Shown: positions 53,822 through 63,252, counted from the first letter of the stretch. The stretch: DNA of 64,000 bases from Acinetobacter sp. NCu2D-2 (GCF_001647675.1 NZ_CP015595.1:245965-309964), one strand, 5' to 3'. Notes: generated by a model from the sequence alone, not told the origin. A program made the numbers and translations.

Positions 53822-54760
53822 ATGCATTTACAGTGGAAAAATGAAAACCAATGTATTACCGAGTCAGGTTTACATTCAGCAATTCTAAAAGACTGGACTT
53901 TAACTTATGACCAAGTTTCTTCGGGTCGTTTTGAAAGTTTCTTACGTGAAATTAGTTTTGATGGAATTCAAATTTATGAAGAAAAATTTAAGCCATCAAT
54001 CTTTCAAAGAGGTGAAGCTCTAAAAAATTCGCTTTGTCTTGGATTATTCTCAGAGCTGTCAAATGAAGCAATATGGTTAGGTAAGAACGTTACAGGACAT
54101 GAAATATTATCGTGTTGTGATGGCGATGAGATCCTCTTGCGAACGCCTGAAAATAGCGCATTTTATTCACTGACGATTCCCTTTGAAATGTTGGGGGCAC
54201 AACATTTTGAACATGATAATATTCGTTATAATAATATTCTAGCGACTGATTATAGTGAGAAATTTTATTTCAAATTCATTAATTTATTAAATAGTATTCT
54301 TGAGAATAGAAATTTTTTGAACCAAGAAACAACTAGGCAACAAGTGAAATGTGACATTCTAAATTTAACAGATCAATTTTTAACAGTTTCAAATGAGCAT
54401 TTCCAACCCACTAAAATTTCAGTTCAAAAAGCACGTCAAGTAGTGAAAAAAGTCTGCGGATTATTGCAAGATAACCCAGATTATTGTTACTCAATTGATG
54501 AATTATGTCAGCTCACTTTTACGTCTCGTCGTACATTACAAAATTGTTTCGAGCTGATTACGGGTCAAAGCCCCGCTTTATTATTAAAAATTATTAAACT
54601 GAATGCTGTGCGTCGTGCCTTGCTTAAATCGACTGAAAATGCATGTATTAGCAATATTGCAGCGCAATGGGGTTTTTGGCATTTATCTCAATTTTCTGTA
54701 GACTATAAGAAATTATTTGGTGAAACACCTTCACAAACTTTAACTCAGCGTAGACATTAA
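53822..54760 (+). CDS. AraC-family transcriptional regulator
   Basis: A 312-aa regulator. The AraC double HTH occupies about residues 205-308 (YSIDELCQLTFTSRRTLQNCF, ITGQSPALLLKIIKLNAVRRAL, AAQWGFWHLSQFSVDYKKLFG). The N-terminal ligand domain resembles the EutR-like group. It probably controls the neighbouring permease and amine-oxidation genes; the inducer is unknown. Confidence 0.85.
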   Translation: MHLQWKNENQCITESGLHSAILKDWTLTYDQVSSGRFESFLREISFDGIQIYEEKFKPSIFQRGEALKNSLCLGLFSELSNEAIWLGKNVTGHEILSCCDGDEILLRTPENSAFYSLTIPFEMLGAQHFEHDNIRYNNILATDYSEKFYFKFINLLNSILENRNFLNQETTRQQVKCDILNLTDQFLTVSNEHFQPTKISVQKARQVVKKVCGLLQDNPDYCYSIDELCQLTFTSRRTLQNCFELITGQSPALLLKIIKLNAVRRALLKSTENACISNIAAQWGFWHLSQFSVDYKKLFGETPSQTLTQRRH

Positions 54761-54774
54761 AATATTGAATTAAA

Positions 54775-54818
54775 AAAATAGTAAATATATTAAATAACTT
54801 AAATATATTTACTATTTT
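54775..54818. terminator. Shared terminator of the AraC and IclR genes
   Basis: AAAATAGTAAATATATT/AATATATTTACTATTTT, perfect 17-bp stem with a 10-base loop between convergent genes. Confidence 0.88.
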
Positions 54819-54834
54819 ATATTTTAATTGCTGT

Positions 54835-55479
54835 TTATATATTTAATGATTCAGTTGCCTGAGTAAGTTTCTGAACGACATCTTCAATATTGATTTTACC
54901 TAAATGTACGATGCCAATCGCCATATGACGCCCTTGTAATGGCATAAAAATACCAATCGCATCTTTTTGAAAAATCCCTTCCGAATAAGCATAACCTTGA
55001 GCACGCGCAACTTTTATGTCTTCTGAATCATTTTCGGAAGCGGGATAAGTGGATGCGATCGCTAGCCCTGAGGCAGCATACCCAAGTGGCAAGCGTGAAC
55101 CGAGTTGATAATTGATTTGTATCACATTTGAATGCGCTGCGGCTGTTTTGACCACCACACAATCCGGGCCTTCTGCAATAACCAGTGAGGCACTCGATTG
55201 CGTTTCTTTTGCCAGCCAATTGAGTACGTGCTGGGTAGCAAAAGGGATGGTTTTTTCAAATAGCGCATGCAAAGAAGATACTTTGGAAGTTAATTCCAAA
55301 CATTGATTGTCATTGGTTTTGATATAACCCAACGCGGTCAATGTACGTGTAATACGGTATGCAATTGTCCGATTAATTTGTAGCTGCTCTGCCAATTGTG
55401 CAACAGTCAGTTGAGCATGCTTATTTGCAATTAATTCAAGGGCTGTCAGTCCACGCTCAAGCGTTTGCAATGTTTCCAT
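54835..55479 (-). CDS. IclR-family transcriptional regulator
   Basis: A 214-aa protein, slightly short for IclR (usually about 250): winged HTH at 1-65 (LTVAQLAEQLQINRTIAYRI) and effector domain with GSRLPLGYAASGLAIAS and AYSEGIFQKDAIGIFMPL. Divergent from the P450 gene, so the likely regulator of the P450-MFS-GMC-ALDH pathway. Confidence 0.85.
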   Translation of the reverse strand: METLQTLERGLTALELIANKHAQLTVAQLAEQLQINRTIAYRITRTLTALGYIKTNDNQCLELTSKVSSLHALFEKTIPFATQHVLNWLAKETQSSASLVIAEGPDCVVVKTAAAHSNVIQINYQLGSRLPLGYAASGLAIASTYPASENDSEDIKVARAQGYAYSEGIFQKDAIGIFMPLQGRHMAIGIVHLGKINIEDVVQKLTQATESLNI

Positions 55480-55529
55480 AATTCCAAATATCCCAATGGC
55501 AAAAACAGATTCTGTCTAACAACTAATAC

Positions 55530-55558
55530 ATTGTTTCAAATTTAACATATTAAACAAT
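55530..55558. promoter_or_regulatory. Candidate IclR operator
   Basis: ATTGTTT (55530-55536) and AAACAAT (55552-55558) form an interrupted dyad in the divergent IclR-P450 spacer. Confidence 0.35.
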
Positions 55559-55635
55559 TGACAAAAGAATAGCTCATTCATATTCTAATACTATATTAGT
55601 ACATTATGTACGATTATAGAACAAGGATGTTCAAT

Positions 55636-57918
55636 ATGAATTCAAATGTCACTTTAGATAACAAGTGTCCATTCCATGATCAAATTAAAGCTTCAGGAAA
55701 AAGCTTTGATATGTTCGCTCAGGCTTATCAAACTGATCCTGCAGATTCTCTAAAAGATTTTCGTGAACAACTCCCCATTTTTTATTCAGAAAAAATGGGG
55801 TATTGGATCGTCACGCGTTATGACGATGTAAAAGAAATTTTCAGAGATCCTATCGTTTTTTCTGCATGTAATGCCTTGGAAAAGCTCACACCTTCGTGTC
55901 CTGAATCATTAAAAATTTTAGAAAAGTATGAATACGGTATGAACCGTACTTTAGTGAATGAAGATGAACCAGTGCATATGGAACGTCGACGTGCACTAAT
56001 GGATGCATTTACACCCCAGAATTTGGAACCACATCGGCTGTTTGTTAAAAATCTTGTGAAAGAAAAAGTGGATCAATTTATCCATAAAGGTCGAGCAGAT
56101 TTGGTTCAAGAAATGCTTTGGGAAGTGCCTTTGACGGTTGCTTTACATTTCTTGGGTGTTCCTGAAGATGATATGGATGAATTACGTAAATTCGCAGTGG
56201 CACATACGGTAAATACGTGGGGTAGACCGAGCTTAGAAGAACAACTTGAAGTTGCTGAAGGTGTTGGACAATTTTGGCAATATTCAGGACGAGTGCTAGA
56301 AAAAATGAAAAACACCCCAGATGGTGAGGGGTGGATGTATGACATGATTGCCAAAAACCGAGTCATGCCAGACGTAGTAACAGATAACTATCTGCATTCA
56401 ATGATGATGGCCATCATGGTCGCTGCACATGAAACAACCGCTTTAGCATCAGCTAATGCCTTCAAACTTTTACTTTCAAACCGAAAAAATTGGCAGAAAA
56501 TTTGTGAAAATCCTGCACTTATTCCAGGTGCTGTAGAAGAATGTTTGCGCCATTCAGGTTCAGTTGTTGCTTGGCGTCGCCAAGCAACGCAGGATGTGGA
56601 ATTAAATGGTGTTCAGATCCGTAAAGGCGACAAATTATTTTTGGTTTCGGCTTCTGCAAATCATGATGAAATGCATTTTGAAAATGCAGATGATTTTGAT
56701 ATCTATCGTGATAATGCCATAGAACATTTAACTTTTGGTTATGGTGCCCATCAATGTATGGGGAAAAATATCGGGCGTATGGAAATGTGTATTTTCATTG
56801 AAGAACTCGCTCGACGTATTCCAGATTTAACCTTATGTGAACAAAAATTTAGTTATTTAGCCAACACTTCATTTAGAGGGCCGGAGGCACTTTGGGTAGA
56901 GTGGGATGTAAAACAACTACATGAAAATGATCAAGTGCCTGCTTTGAGCTTTCCAATTGGTGCACCTGATACAAAAGCGATGACCCGGCCTGTGGTTGTC
57001 AAATCTATTCGCGATGAAGCAGAGGATGTGCTGCGTATTGAATTATCTGCGATTGATGGAGACTCATTACCTAAATGGAGTGCGGGAGCACATATAGAAC
57101 TCGTACTCAAGAATGGATTAAGTCGTAAATATTCATTATGTGGCGACATCAATGATCCGTTTTATACCATTGCGGTGAAACGAGAAAGTAATGGGCGAGG
57201 AGGTTCATTGTGGATACACGACTATCTAACCGCAGGCGATGTAATTCAAATTAAAGGACCTAAAAACTTTTTTAAATTGAATTTGAATGCGAAGGAATAT
57301 GTGTTAATTGCGGGCGGTATTGGAATTACGCCAATCTTAAGCATGGCTAATACTTTAAGAGCACAGTCTAAACCTTACCGCATACTTTATTTGGCACGTC
57401 ATCGTAAGCAAATGGCACTTCTGGATGAAGTACTGGCACATGGTCACTCTGCCGAATTATATATCTCTACAGAAGGTCAAAAATTAGAGATAGAACCATT
57501 ATTAGATGGGCTATCAGAGGGGACACAAATATGTGCATGTGGCTCTGAAACCCTTCTTGACTCATTAACTGCATATCGTGAGCAGTTCCCTCATATTCAA
57601 ATCACAATTGAACATTTTAGTACGGGTTCAAGTTCATTACTCAAAGCGGATGATGTGGCTTTTGATGTTGAGCTCATCGACAGTGGTATCACTTTGACCG
57701 TGCCTAAAACACAAACTTTACTCGAGTGCTTACTCGAAAAAGGTTTCGATGTGCCTCATGACTGCTGTGAAGGTCTATGTGGAAGTTGTCAATTAGATAT
57801 TGACGACGGTGAAATCGACCATCGAGATAAAGTCATGACCAAAACAGAACGTGACAGTATGAAGCTCATGATTAGCTGCTGTTCAAGGGGGAAAGGCAAG
57901 TTAAAAATCAAATTATAG
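55636..57918 (+). CDS. Self-sufficient cytochrome P450 (CYP116B type)
   Basis: A 760-aa natural fusion. The P450 domain (1-about 430) has an I-helix AAHETTALAS, ExxR in EECLRHSG and a heme loop FGYGAHQCMGKNIGR. The reductase part has an FMN region (RKYSLCGDIND), NAD(P)H loop IAGGIGITPILSM and a C-terminal [2Fe-2S] domain (CCEGLCGSC plus a later CCSRG cysteine). This is the class VII layout; Acinetobacter CYP116B5 has been linked to alkane oxidation. AAGGA at 55623-55627 supports the start at 55636. The substrate here is unknown. Confidence 0.92.
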   Translation: MNSNVTLDNKCPFHDQIKASGKSFDMFAQAYQTDPADSLKDFREQLPIFYSEKMGYWIVTRYDDVKEIFRDPIVFSACNALEKLTPSCPESLKILEKYEYGMNRTLVNEDEPVHMERRRALMDAFTPQNLEPHRLFVKNLVKEKVDQFIHKGRADLVQEMLWEVPLTVALHFLGVPEDDMDELRKFAVAHTVNTWGRPSLEEQLEVAEGVGQFWQYSGRVLEKMKNTPDGEGWMYDMIAKNRVMPDVVTDNYLHSMMMAIMVAAHETTALASANAFKLLLSNRKNWQKICENPALIPGAVEECLRHSGSVVAWRRQATQDVELNGVQIRKGDKLFLVSASANHDEMHFENADDFDIYRDNAIEHLTFGYGAHQCMGKNIGRMEMCIFIEELARRIPDLTLCEQKFSYLANTSFRGPEALWVEWDVKQLHENDQVPALSFPIGAPDTKAMTRPVVVKSIRDEAEDVLRIELSAIDGDSLPKWSAGAHIELVLKNGLSRKYSLCGDINDPFYTIAVKRESNGRGGSLWIHDYLTAGDVIQIKGPKNFFKLNLNAKEYVLIAGGIGITPILSMANTLRAQSKPYRILYLARHRKQMALLDEVLAHGHSAELYISTEGQKLEIEPLLDGLSEGTQICACGSETLLDSLTAYREQFPHIQITIEHFSTGSSSLLKADDVAFDVELIDSGITLTVPKTQTLLECLLEKGFDVPHDCCEGLCGSCQLDIDDGEIDHRDKVMTKTERDSMKLMISCCSRGKGKLKIKL

Positions 57919-57972
57919 AAATTATTTTTAGCGTTGAGATGGATATAAAAAACTTTGGTAAAGGAATATGAA

Positions 57973-59361
57973 ATGGAAGATATAAAATCAGTGGCTGTAA
58001 CAGACTTAAATCATCAAGAGAGTCATTCTTCAGCTGCAGCAGATAAGAAAGTTGCTTATGCAACAATGATTGGTACGACTATCGAATGGTATGATTATTT
58101 TGTTTATGCTGCAGTTGCAGGTTTAGTTTTTAATCAACTTTTCTTTGCACCAGCAGGTCCGTTAATCGCGAATTTATTAGTATTTGCATCGATTGGTATT
58201 AGCTTCTTATTCCGTCCATTTGGTGCGTTCATTGCTGGACATTATGGCGATAAGATCGGCCGACGTGCGATGTTAGTGTTGACGCTGATCCTGATGGGTG
58301 GCTCTACGGTCTTGATTGGACTTATGCCGACCTATGAAACTATTGGTATTGCAGCACCTATCTTATTAATTTTACTGCGTATTCTTCAAGGTATTTCAGC
58401 TGGTGGTGAATGGGGCGGTGCTGTTTTAATGGCTGTTGAACATGCACCAGAAAAGAAAAGAGGACGTTTTGGTGCTTTCCCTCAGCTTGGCGTACCATTT
58501 GGCTTACTACTCGCGTCTTTAGTCCTTGTAGTCATGACAAAATGGGTATCTCCAGGAGATGCATTTGTAGAATGGGGCTGGCGTATTCCATTTCTTTTAA
58601 GTCTTGCTTTACTTGTCATTGGTCATTGGATTCGTCGCTCAATTGGTGAAAGCCCAGTTTTTGAAGAGATTAAGCAACGTAAATCAACAATTCAAAATCC
58701 AATCCGTGTTTTGTTTAAACATCATAAATTAAAAGTATTACTTGCTGCATTATTATGTGCAGGTACAACGGGTTTAGGATATATGACCACTGGTGGCTTT
58801 ATTCAAAACTATACGACAAATCCAGCAGGACCAATCGCACTTGATCGTAGTACAATTTTGATGCTTGTCACGATTTCAGGTTTGGTTTGGGCAGCCTTCA
58901 CTTGGTTCTCTGCATGTATGTCAGACAAGTTTGGCCGTAAGAAAGTTTATATATTTGGTGCTTTATTACAGTTATTCGCTGCTTTCGCACTATTCCCACT
59001 TGTAGGTACAGCGACTTACCTCGGCATTGGTTGCGGGATTTTCTTACTTTCAATGGGTGCAGGATTTACGCATGGTGTAAATGCGATTGTCTATACTGAA
59101 TTATTCCCAGCGTCTATCCGTTTCTCTGGTATTTCAATTACCTATGCAATTGGATCTATCATCGGTGGCGCATTTGCACCATTGATTGCTGCTTGGTTGA
59201 TTGGTGTGACGGGTACGACGACGTCTGTAACAATTTACTTAATGATCGTTGCATCGCTTGCACTTACTGCTATTTTACTGCTTAAAGATCGTACTGGTAT
59301 TCCTTTAGGTATTGAGCACGAAGAAGAGCAAAATAAATCTCCATTTATTTGGAGTAAATAA
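57973..59361 (+). CDS. MFS transporter, metabolite:H+ symporter type
   Basis: A 462-aa 12-helix transporter of the MHS group: ATMIGTTIEWYDYFVYAAVA in TM1, GHYGDKIGRRAML in the 2-3 loop, RILQGISAGGEWGGAVLMAV and SDKFGRKKVY. AAGGAA at 57961 supports the ATG at 57973 rather than the TTG at 57955. It probably imports the P450 substrate or a related organic acid. Confidence 0.9.
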   Translation: MEDIKSVAVTDLNHQESHSSAAADKKVAYATMIGTTIEWYDYFVYAAVAGLVFNQLFFAPAGPLIANLLVFASIGISFLFRPFGAFIAGHYGDKIGRRAMLVLTLILMGGSTVLIGLMPTYETIGIAAPILLILLRILQGISAGGEWGGAVLMAVEHAPEKKRGRFGAFPQLGVPFGLLLASLVLVVMTKWVSPGDAFVEWGWRIPFLLSLALLVIGHWIRRSIGESPVFEEIKQRKSTIQNPIRVLFKHHKLKVLLAALLCAGTTGLGYMTTGGFIQNYTTNPAGPIALDRSTILMLVTISGLVWAAFTWFSACMSDKFGRKKVYIFGALLQLFAAFALFPLVGTATYLGIGCGIFLLSMGAGFTHGVNAIVYTELFPASIRFSGISITYAIGSIIGGAFAPLIAAWLIGVTGTTTSVTIYLMIVASLALTAILLLKDRTGIPLGIEHEEEQNKSPFIWSK

Positions 59362-59399
59362 ATTATATTTCATATAATTTAAAGCAGTGACATTTTAAG

Positions 59400-59437
59400 A
59401 GATGCTAAGGATTTTATATCTTTAGCATCTTTTTTTA
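59400..59437 (+). terminator. Terminator of the MFS transporter gene
   Basis: AGATGCTAAGGA/TCTTTAGCATCT (12 bp, one G-U) with a 7-base loop and seven T residues. Confidence 0.9.
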
Positions 59438-59459
59438 TATAAAAATATTGTCTTAATCA

Positions 59460-59481
59460 ATTAATTAATATATTAATTAAT
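59460..59481. promoter_or_regulatory. 22-bp AT palindrome upstream of the GMC fragment
   Basis: A perfect palindrome built from ATTAATTAATA and its complement, 75 bp before the GMC start. Possible operator; low complexity weakens the case. Confidence 0.35.
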
Positions 59482-59556
59482 AGGTAGAAATGAGCTAGAA
59501 AATTCGACACAACGAGGAAGTTGGTGGTCGATCAAACATAATTTAAGGATGAGAAA

Positions 59557-59718
59557 ATGGATTTAGAATCGTTTGATTACATCGTGTGTGGTGCAGGGTC
59601 TGCTGGGTGTGTCGTAGCAACACGTTTAATTCAGGAAAATAAAGGCAGCATACTATTATTAGAAGCAGGTGGAGACGACAGTCATATTTGTATAAAAATG
59701 CCTGCTGGTCTATCTTAA
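59557..59718 (+). pseudogene. GMC oxidoreductase, N-terminal fragment
   Basis: A 53-codon open frame with the GMC FAD motif VCGAGSAGCVVATRL and LLLEAGGDD, ending KMPAGLS and then a stop formed at the IS junction. A full GMC enzyme has about 530 residues. The matching C-terminal end survives at 61573-61653 beyond the IS200/IS605 element; about 450 codons are gone. The intact enzyme would oxidise the alcohol made by the P450. Confidence 0.88.
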
Positions 59719-59770
59719 AGTGAAAGAGGGCTCCACCCGACAGTCAGGGTGGAGGTGAATTTCAAGGATT

Positions 59771-60155
59771 TTAACCTTGTTGGTTTTCAATGTATTTTTT
59801 AATAATATCCAAAGGTGCGCCACCACAAGACCCTGCAAAATATGAGCGTGACCACAAAACAGGTTTTGCATAACTACCACGTAAATCTAAAAACTCATTT
59901 CTCATTCTTCTGCTTGTTACTGATTTTAAGTTATTTACCAATTTACTGAGTTGAACTGTCGGTGGGTACTGAATAAGCATGTGAACATGGTCAGCTTCAC
60001 CATTACATTCCTTTAATTCCGCATCAAACTCTTTGCAGATTTCAGATGCACACTCAATAAAATACTTATAGAATTTTCTTTCTGTACTTAGTAATAAACA
60101 CTAAATGTACATGCAAATTAAAGGCTGAATGTCGGTTTTTATATATTTCTGTCAT
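59771..60155 (-). pseudogene. tnpA: IS200-type TnpA transposase, frameshifted
   Basis: Begins MTEIYKNRHSAFNLHVHLVF and runs into a stop after KYRKKIL. Skipping one base in the T-run at 60074-60077 (A-run on the coding strand) restores the rest: FYKYFIECASEICKEF, the HUH motif ADHVHM and the C-terminal SYFAGSCGGAPLDIIKKYIENQQ with the presumed catalytic Tyr. So a one-base insertion disables an otherwise complete Y1 transposase of about 128 residues. Confidence 0.85.
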
Positions 60156-60213
60156 TGGTGAATGGCTTAATTAGTGGTAGTATTTATACATATTAACACA
60201 TACACACTCATTT

Positions 60214-61518
60214 ATGAAAATCAACAAAGCGTACAAATTTAGGCTTGAGCCTAATGCAGAACAGGAGCTTGTTTTAAACAAGTTGCTTGGTTCTGCACGT
60301 TTTGTTTGGAATCAGATATTGGCTACATCATTCGAGATGCTTGCTAATAATGAGCGAATTAACAAAGTTAATTTAGTTAATAAAATCCCTGAATTACGCA
60401 AAAAGCCTGAGTGTGCTTTTTTAGAAAACAGTTCAAATGGTGTCTCACTTCAACAAAAAGTTCGTGATCTTGGTGATGCTTGGGGTAAATTCTTCGATAA
60501 AAAAGAACAAGCCAAGCTAAAGCAAAAACCATTCAAAGCTAAGAAGCCAAAATTTTTTAAATTACCCGATGGTAATGAAATTCAACTTAGACCACTCATG
60601 CCACGATTCAAGAAAAAATCAGATGGTTATGATTCAATTCGTATTGTTCAATTTAATAGGTATTGTTGGGTTAAAGGCAACCAAGTTAAATTGCCTAGTG
60701 ATATTGGCGTTGTAAAATTTAGAAAATCACAAGATATTTTAGGCGAGATTAAGAACGTCACACTCTCAAAGCATGTTGGCAAGTGGTATATCTCTTTTGG
60801 TGTTGAAAACACAATTGAAACACCAATTCACCCATCTAAATCAGCTATTGGTGTTGATCTTGGCATCAAGAAATTGGTCACAACCTCTAATGGTCAGGTA
60901 TTCAACCCGATCAATAGTTTTAAAGCCAATCAAGTGAAATTAGCTAGACTTCAACGCAAGTTGAAAAAGAAAACCAAGTTCAGTGAAAATTGGAAAAAAC
61001 TTAATTTAAAAGTTAACAAACTACATCATCATATTGCCAATATTCGGCATGACTACTTGCACAAAGTCACTACAACTCTCAGCAAAAACCACGCAATGAT
61101 CGTAGTTGAGGACTTAAAAGTAGCTAATATGTCGAAGTCTGCAAAAGGCTCAATTGAGAAAAAAGGAAAGAATGTTAAAGCCAAATCAGGCTTAAACAAA
61201 TCAATCCTAGATCAAGGGTGGTCAATGCTTGTTGATATGTTGGAGTATAAGCAACAATGGCGAGGTGGCTTACTTGTTAAAGTTGACCCTAAATATACAA
61301 GTCAGACTTGTAGTTCATGTGGTCATGTTGCAAAAGAAAATAGGCTCACTCAGGCAAACTTTAACTGTATTGAGTGTGGTTTTAGCGAGAATGCGGATAT
61401 AAATGCTTCTCGCAATATTTTGGCGGTGGGACACACCGTTTTGTCTGTGGAGGGTGGATGCGGTAAAGGTCGCCTTGTGAAGCAGAAAGCAAGCGAAATC
61501 CGTGAGGGAGTCGCCTAA
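60214..61518 (+). CDS. tnpB: TnpB RNA-guided endonuclease
   Basis: A 434-aa TnpB, full length. RuvC residues are Asp in GVDLGIKKLVTTS, Glu in IVVEDLKVANMS and Asp in SENADINASRNIL; the zinc ribbon is CSSCG/CIECG. TnpB proteins cut DNA next to a target-adjacent motif using an RNA from the element's right end. Because tnpA is broken, this nuclease could act only with a transposase supplied in trans. Confidence 0.93.
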   Translation: MKINKAYKFRLEPNAEQELVLNKLLGSARFVWNQILATSFEMLANNERINKVNLVNKIPELRKKPECAFLENSSNGVSLQQKVRDLGDAWGKFFDKKEQAKLKQKPFKAKKPKFFKLPDGNEIQLRPLMPRFKKKSDGYDSIRIVQFNRYCWVKGNQVKLPSDIGVVKFRKSQDILGEIKNVTLSKHVGKWYISFGVENTIETPIHPSKSAIGVDLGIKKLVTTSNGQVFNPINSFKANQVKLARLQRKLKKKTKFSENWKKLNLKVNKLHHHIANIRHDYLHKVTTTLSKNHAMIVVEDLKVANMSKSAKGSIEKKGKNVKAKSGLNKSILDQGWSMLVDMLEYKQQWRGGLLVKVDPKYTSQTCSSCGHVAKENRLTQANFNCIECGFSENADINASRNILAVGHTVLSVEGGCGKGRLVKQKASEIREGVA

Positions 61519-61572
61519 GAGCTTTTGCTTTTAGAATCCTCCACTTGAGCTAGTCGAAAGTGGTGGGAGTGT
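61400..61572 (+). ncRNA. Probable omega-RNA region of tnpB
   Basis: Position inferred from the family: TnpB guide RNA overlaps the 3' end of tnpB and the right end of the element, which here forms an extended hairpin. The guide would read into the flank starting near 61573, the GMC C-terminal fragment. Boundaries are estimates. Confidence 0.5.
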
Positions 61573-61653
61573 GTCAATCCAAGTGGAAATACCAATGCGC
61601 CAACCATTGCTGTGGCTGAAAAAGGTGTCGAACTGTTGATACAGCGTACATAA
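61573..61653 (+). pseudogene. GMC oxidoreductase, C-terminal fragment
   Basis: The frame reads VNPSGNTNAPTIAVAEKGVE then LLIQRT and stop. SGNTNAPT is the C-terminal hallmark of GMC oxidoreductases (FAD/substrate-side region). It belongs to the gene that starts at 59557. Confidence 0.88.
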
Positions 61654-61671
61654 CTGAGACTTTGGTCGTAT

Positions 61672-61718
61672 AGGTTCGGACTGAAATTCATCCTTAAGGA
61701 TGAGTTTGCTGAACCTAT
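61672..61718. promoter_or_regulatory. Nested inverted repeats before the aldehyde dehydrogenase gene
   Basis: Outer arms ATAGGTTC/GAACCTAT (61672-61679 and 61711-61718) enclose an inner perfect palindrome TCATCC-TTAA-GGATGA (61688-61703). The inner core resembles the hairpin after the last gene (63918-63939). It may be the GMC terminator or an operator. Confidence 0.5.
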
Positions 61719-61767
61719 TCACCGCTAAAATGTAAGCTAAAGTCGATCAAAGAAATAGGGATATGAG

Positions 61768-63174
61768 ATGAATACAAATTTAATAATCAATGGTGAACAA
61801 ATTCAGGGTGTTGCAGCAACGTTTGCTGTCATCAATCCCGCTGATGAAAGTGTTTTAGTTGAAGTTCCGAGTGCATCAGTTGAGCAAGTGAATCAAGCGA
61901 TCGAAACGGCAACTGTTGCGTTTAAGACATGGAAAAATACAGAAGATTCAGAAATTAATTCAACTTTTCTAAAAATAGCCGCTGATATTCGTGCTGCAAA
62001 AGATGAAATTGCTGAACTTATTACCCTCGAACAAGGTAAAACTTTGGCAATGGCTCAGTTTGAGGTTGAAGCAGGCGCAAGTTGGATTGAGTATTTAACC
62101 AGTTTAGAAATTCCAGTTGATACCATTGCTGACCCAAGTGGAAAGACGATTAAGGTATATAACCGCCCATTGGGTGTGGTTGCTTCCATCACACCATGGA
62201 ACTGGCCATTCATGATTGCGATTTGGCACATCTTCCCAGCTTTAAAAACCAAAAACTGCGTAGTTAACAAACCATCAGAATTCACACCATTAAGTACCAT
62301 TAAGTTAGTCGAGATTATTAACCGCCATGTTGCACAAGGTGTTTGCAGTGTTGTACTCGGCACAGGTGAAGTAGGAGCGACCTTGAGTGGTCATCCAGAT
62401 GTGGCAAAAGTGACATTTACGGGTTCAACGCGAACTGGTCAACGAATTTTGAGCAGCTCTGTTGATTCCTTAAAGAGCGTGGTACTTGAGCTTGGCGGCA
62501 ATGATGTCGGTATTGTACTTGAAGATGCTGATCTTGATCGTACAGCACAAGGCATCTTTGGCTCAGCATTTTTGAATGTAGGTCAGACTTGTGCAGCGCT
62601 AAAACGTTTATATGTCCATGAATCGATTTACGATGAACTGACTGAAAAGTTGGCGAATATTGCAAATTCTCAGGTGTTGGGTTCTGGCTTAGATCCTGAG
62701 GTAACTTTTGGTCCGATCCAAAATAAGATTCAATATAATAAAGTCAAAGGTCTAATTGCAGATGCAGTCGCACAAGGTGGTAAAATTATTACTGCCGAAA
62801 AAAATGTACCTGAAAAAGGTTATTTTGTAGCGCCTACATTAATTACCAATGTTGAGCAAGGTGTGGCATTAGTCGATGAAGAACAATTTGGTCCAGTGTT
62901 GCCGATTGTGAAGTATAGCGATGTAGCACAAGTTATTGAGCAAACGAATCAATCAGAATTTGGTTTAGGCGGTTCTGTTTGGACAACTGACATTGCTCGT
63001 GGTGAAAAGATCGCATCACAAATGGAAACTGGGACAGTATGGATCAATAGTCATTCAGATTTATCGCCAGCAGCACCTTTTGGTGGGTGGAAAAGTTCAG
63101 GTCTAGGCTTCTCATTTGGTTTAGATGGTTTGCTTTTATTTACACATAAACAAGCAATTCACATTTCTCAATAA
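61768..63174 (+). CDS. NAD-dependent aldehyde dehydrogenase
   Basis: A 468-aa ALDH superfamily enzyme: ITPWNWPFMIAIWHIFPAL, FTGSTRTGQRI, catalytic Glu in VLELGGNDV, nucleophile Cys in NVGQTCAALKR and EQFGPVLPIV. It would oxidise the aldehyde made from the P450/GMC alcohol product to an acid. The substrate is not readable from sequence. Confidence 0.92.
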   Translation: MNTNLIINGEQIQGVAATFAVINPADESVLVEVPSASVEQVNQAIETATVAFKTWKNTEDSEINSTFLKIAADIRAAKDEIAELITLEQGKTLAMAQFEVEAGASWIEYLTSLEIPVDTIADPSGKTIKVYNRPLGVVASITPWNWPFMIAIWHIFPALKTKNCVVNKPSEFTPLSTIKLVEIINRHVAQGVCSVVLGTGEVGATLSGHPDVAKVTFTGSTRTGQRILSSSVDSLKSVVLELGGNDVGIVLEDADLDRTAQGIFGSAFLNVGQTCAALKRLYVHESIYDELTEKLANIANSQVLGSGLDPEVTFGPIQNKIQYNKVKGLIADAVAQGGKIITAEKNVPEKGYFVAPTLITNVEQGVALVDEEQFGPVLPIVKYSDVAQVIEQTNQSEFGLGGSVWTTDIARGEKIASQMETGTVWINSHSDLSPAAPFGGWKSSGLGFSFGLDGLLLFTHKQAIHISQ

Positions 63175-63252
63175 GATCTACATGCCCCTGATAGGATATT
63201 GGGGGCATTTTAAAAACTTACGTATAATTTCCTTAGGGATAGGTGGAAATAA

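Larger units (their letters stand above)
59716..61572. mobile_element. IS200/IS605-family element (approximate ends)
   Basis: Divergent tnpA (frameshifted) and tnpB lie between subterminal hairpins: left CTCCACCC/GGGTGGAG (59731-59754), right an imperfect CCTCCACTT-type stem near 61538-61570. IS605 elements lack inverted termini and target duplications, so exact ends are estimated from where the GMC reading frame stops and resumes. The interrupted gene is also missing its middle. Confidence 0.8.
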
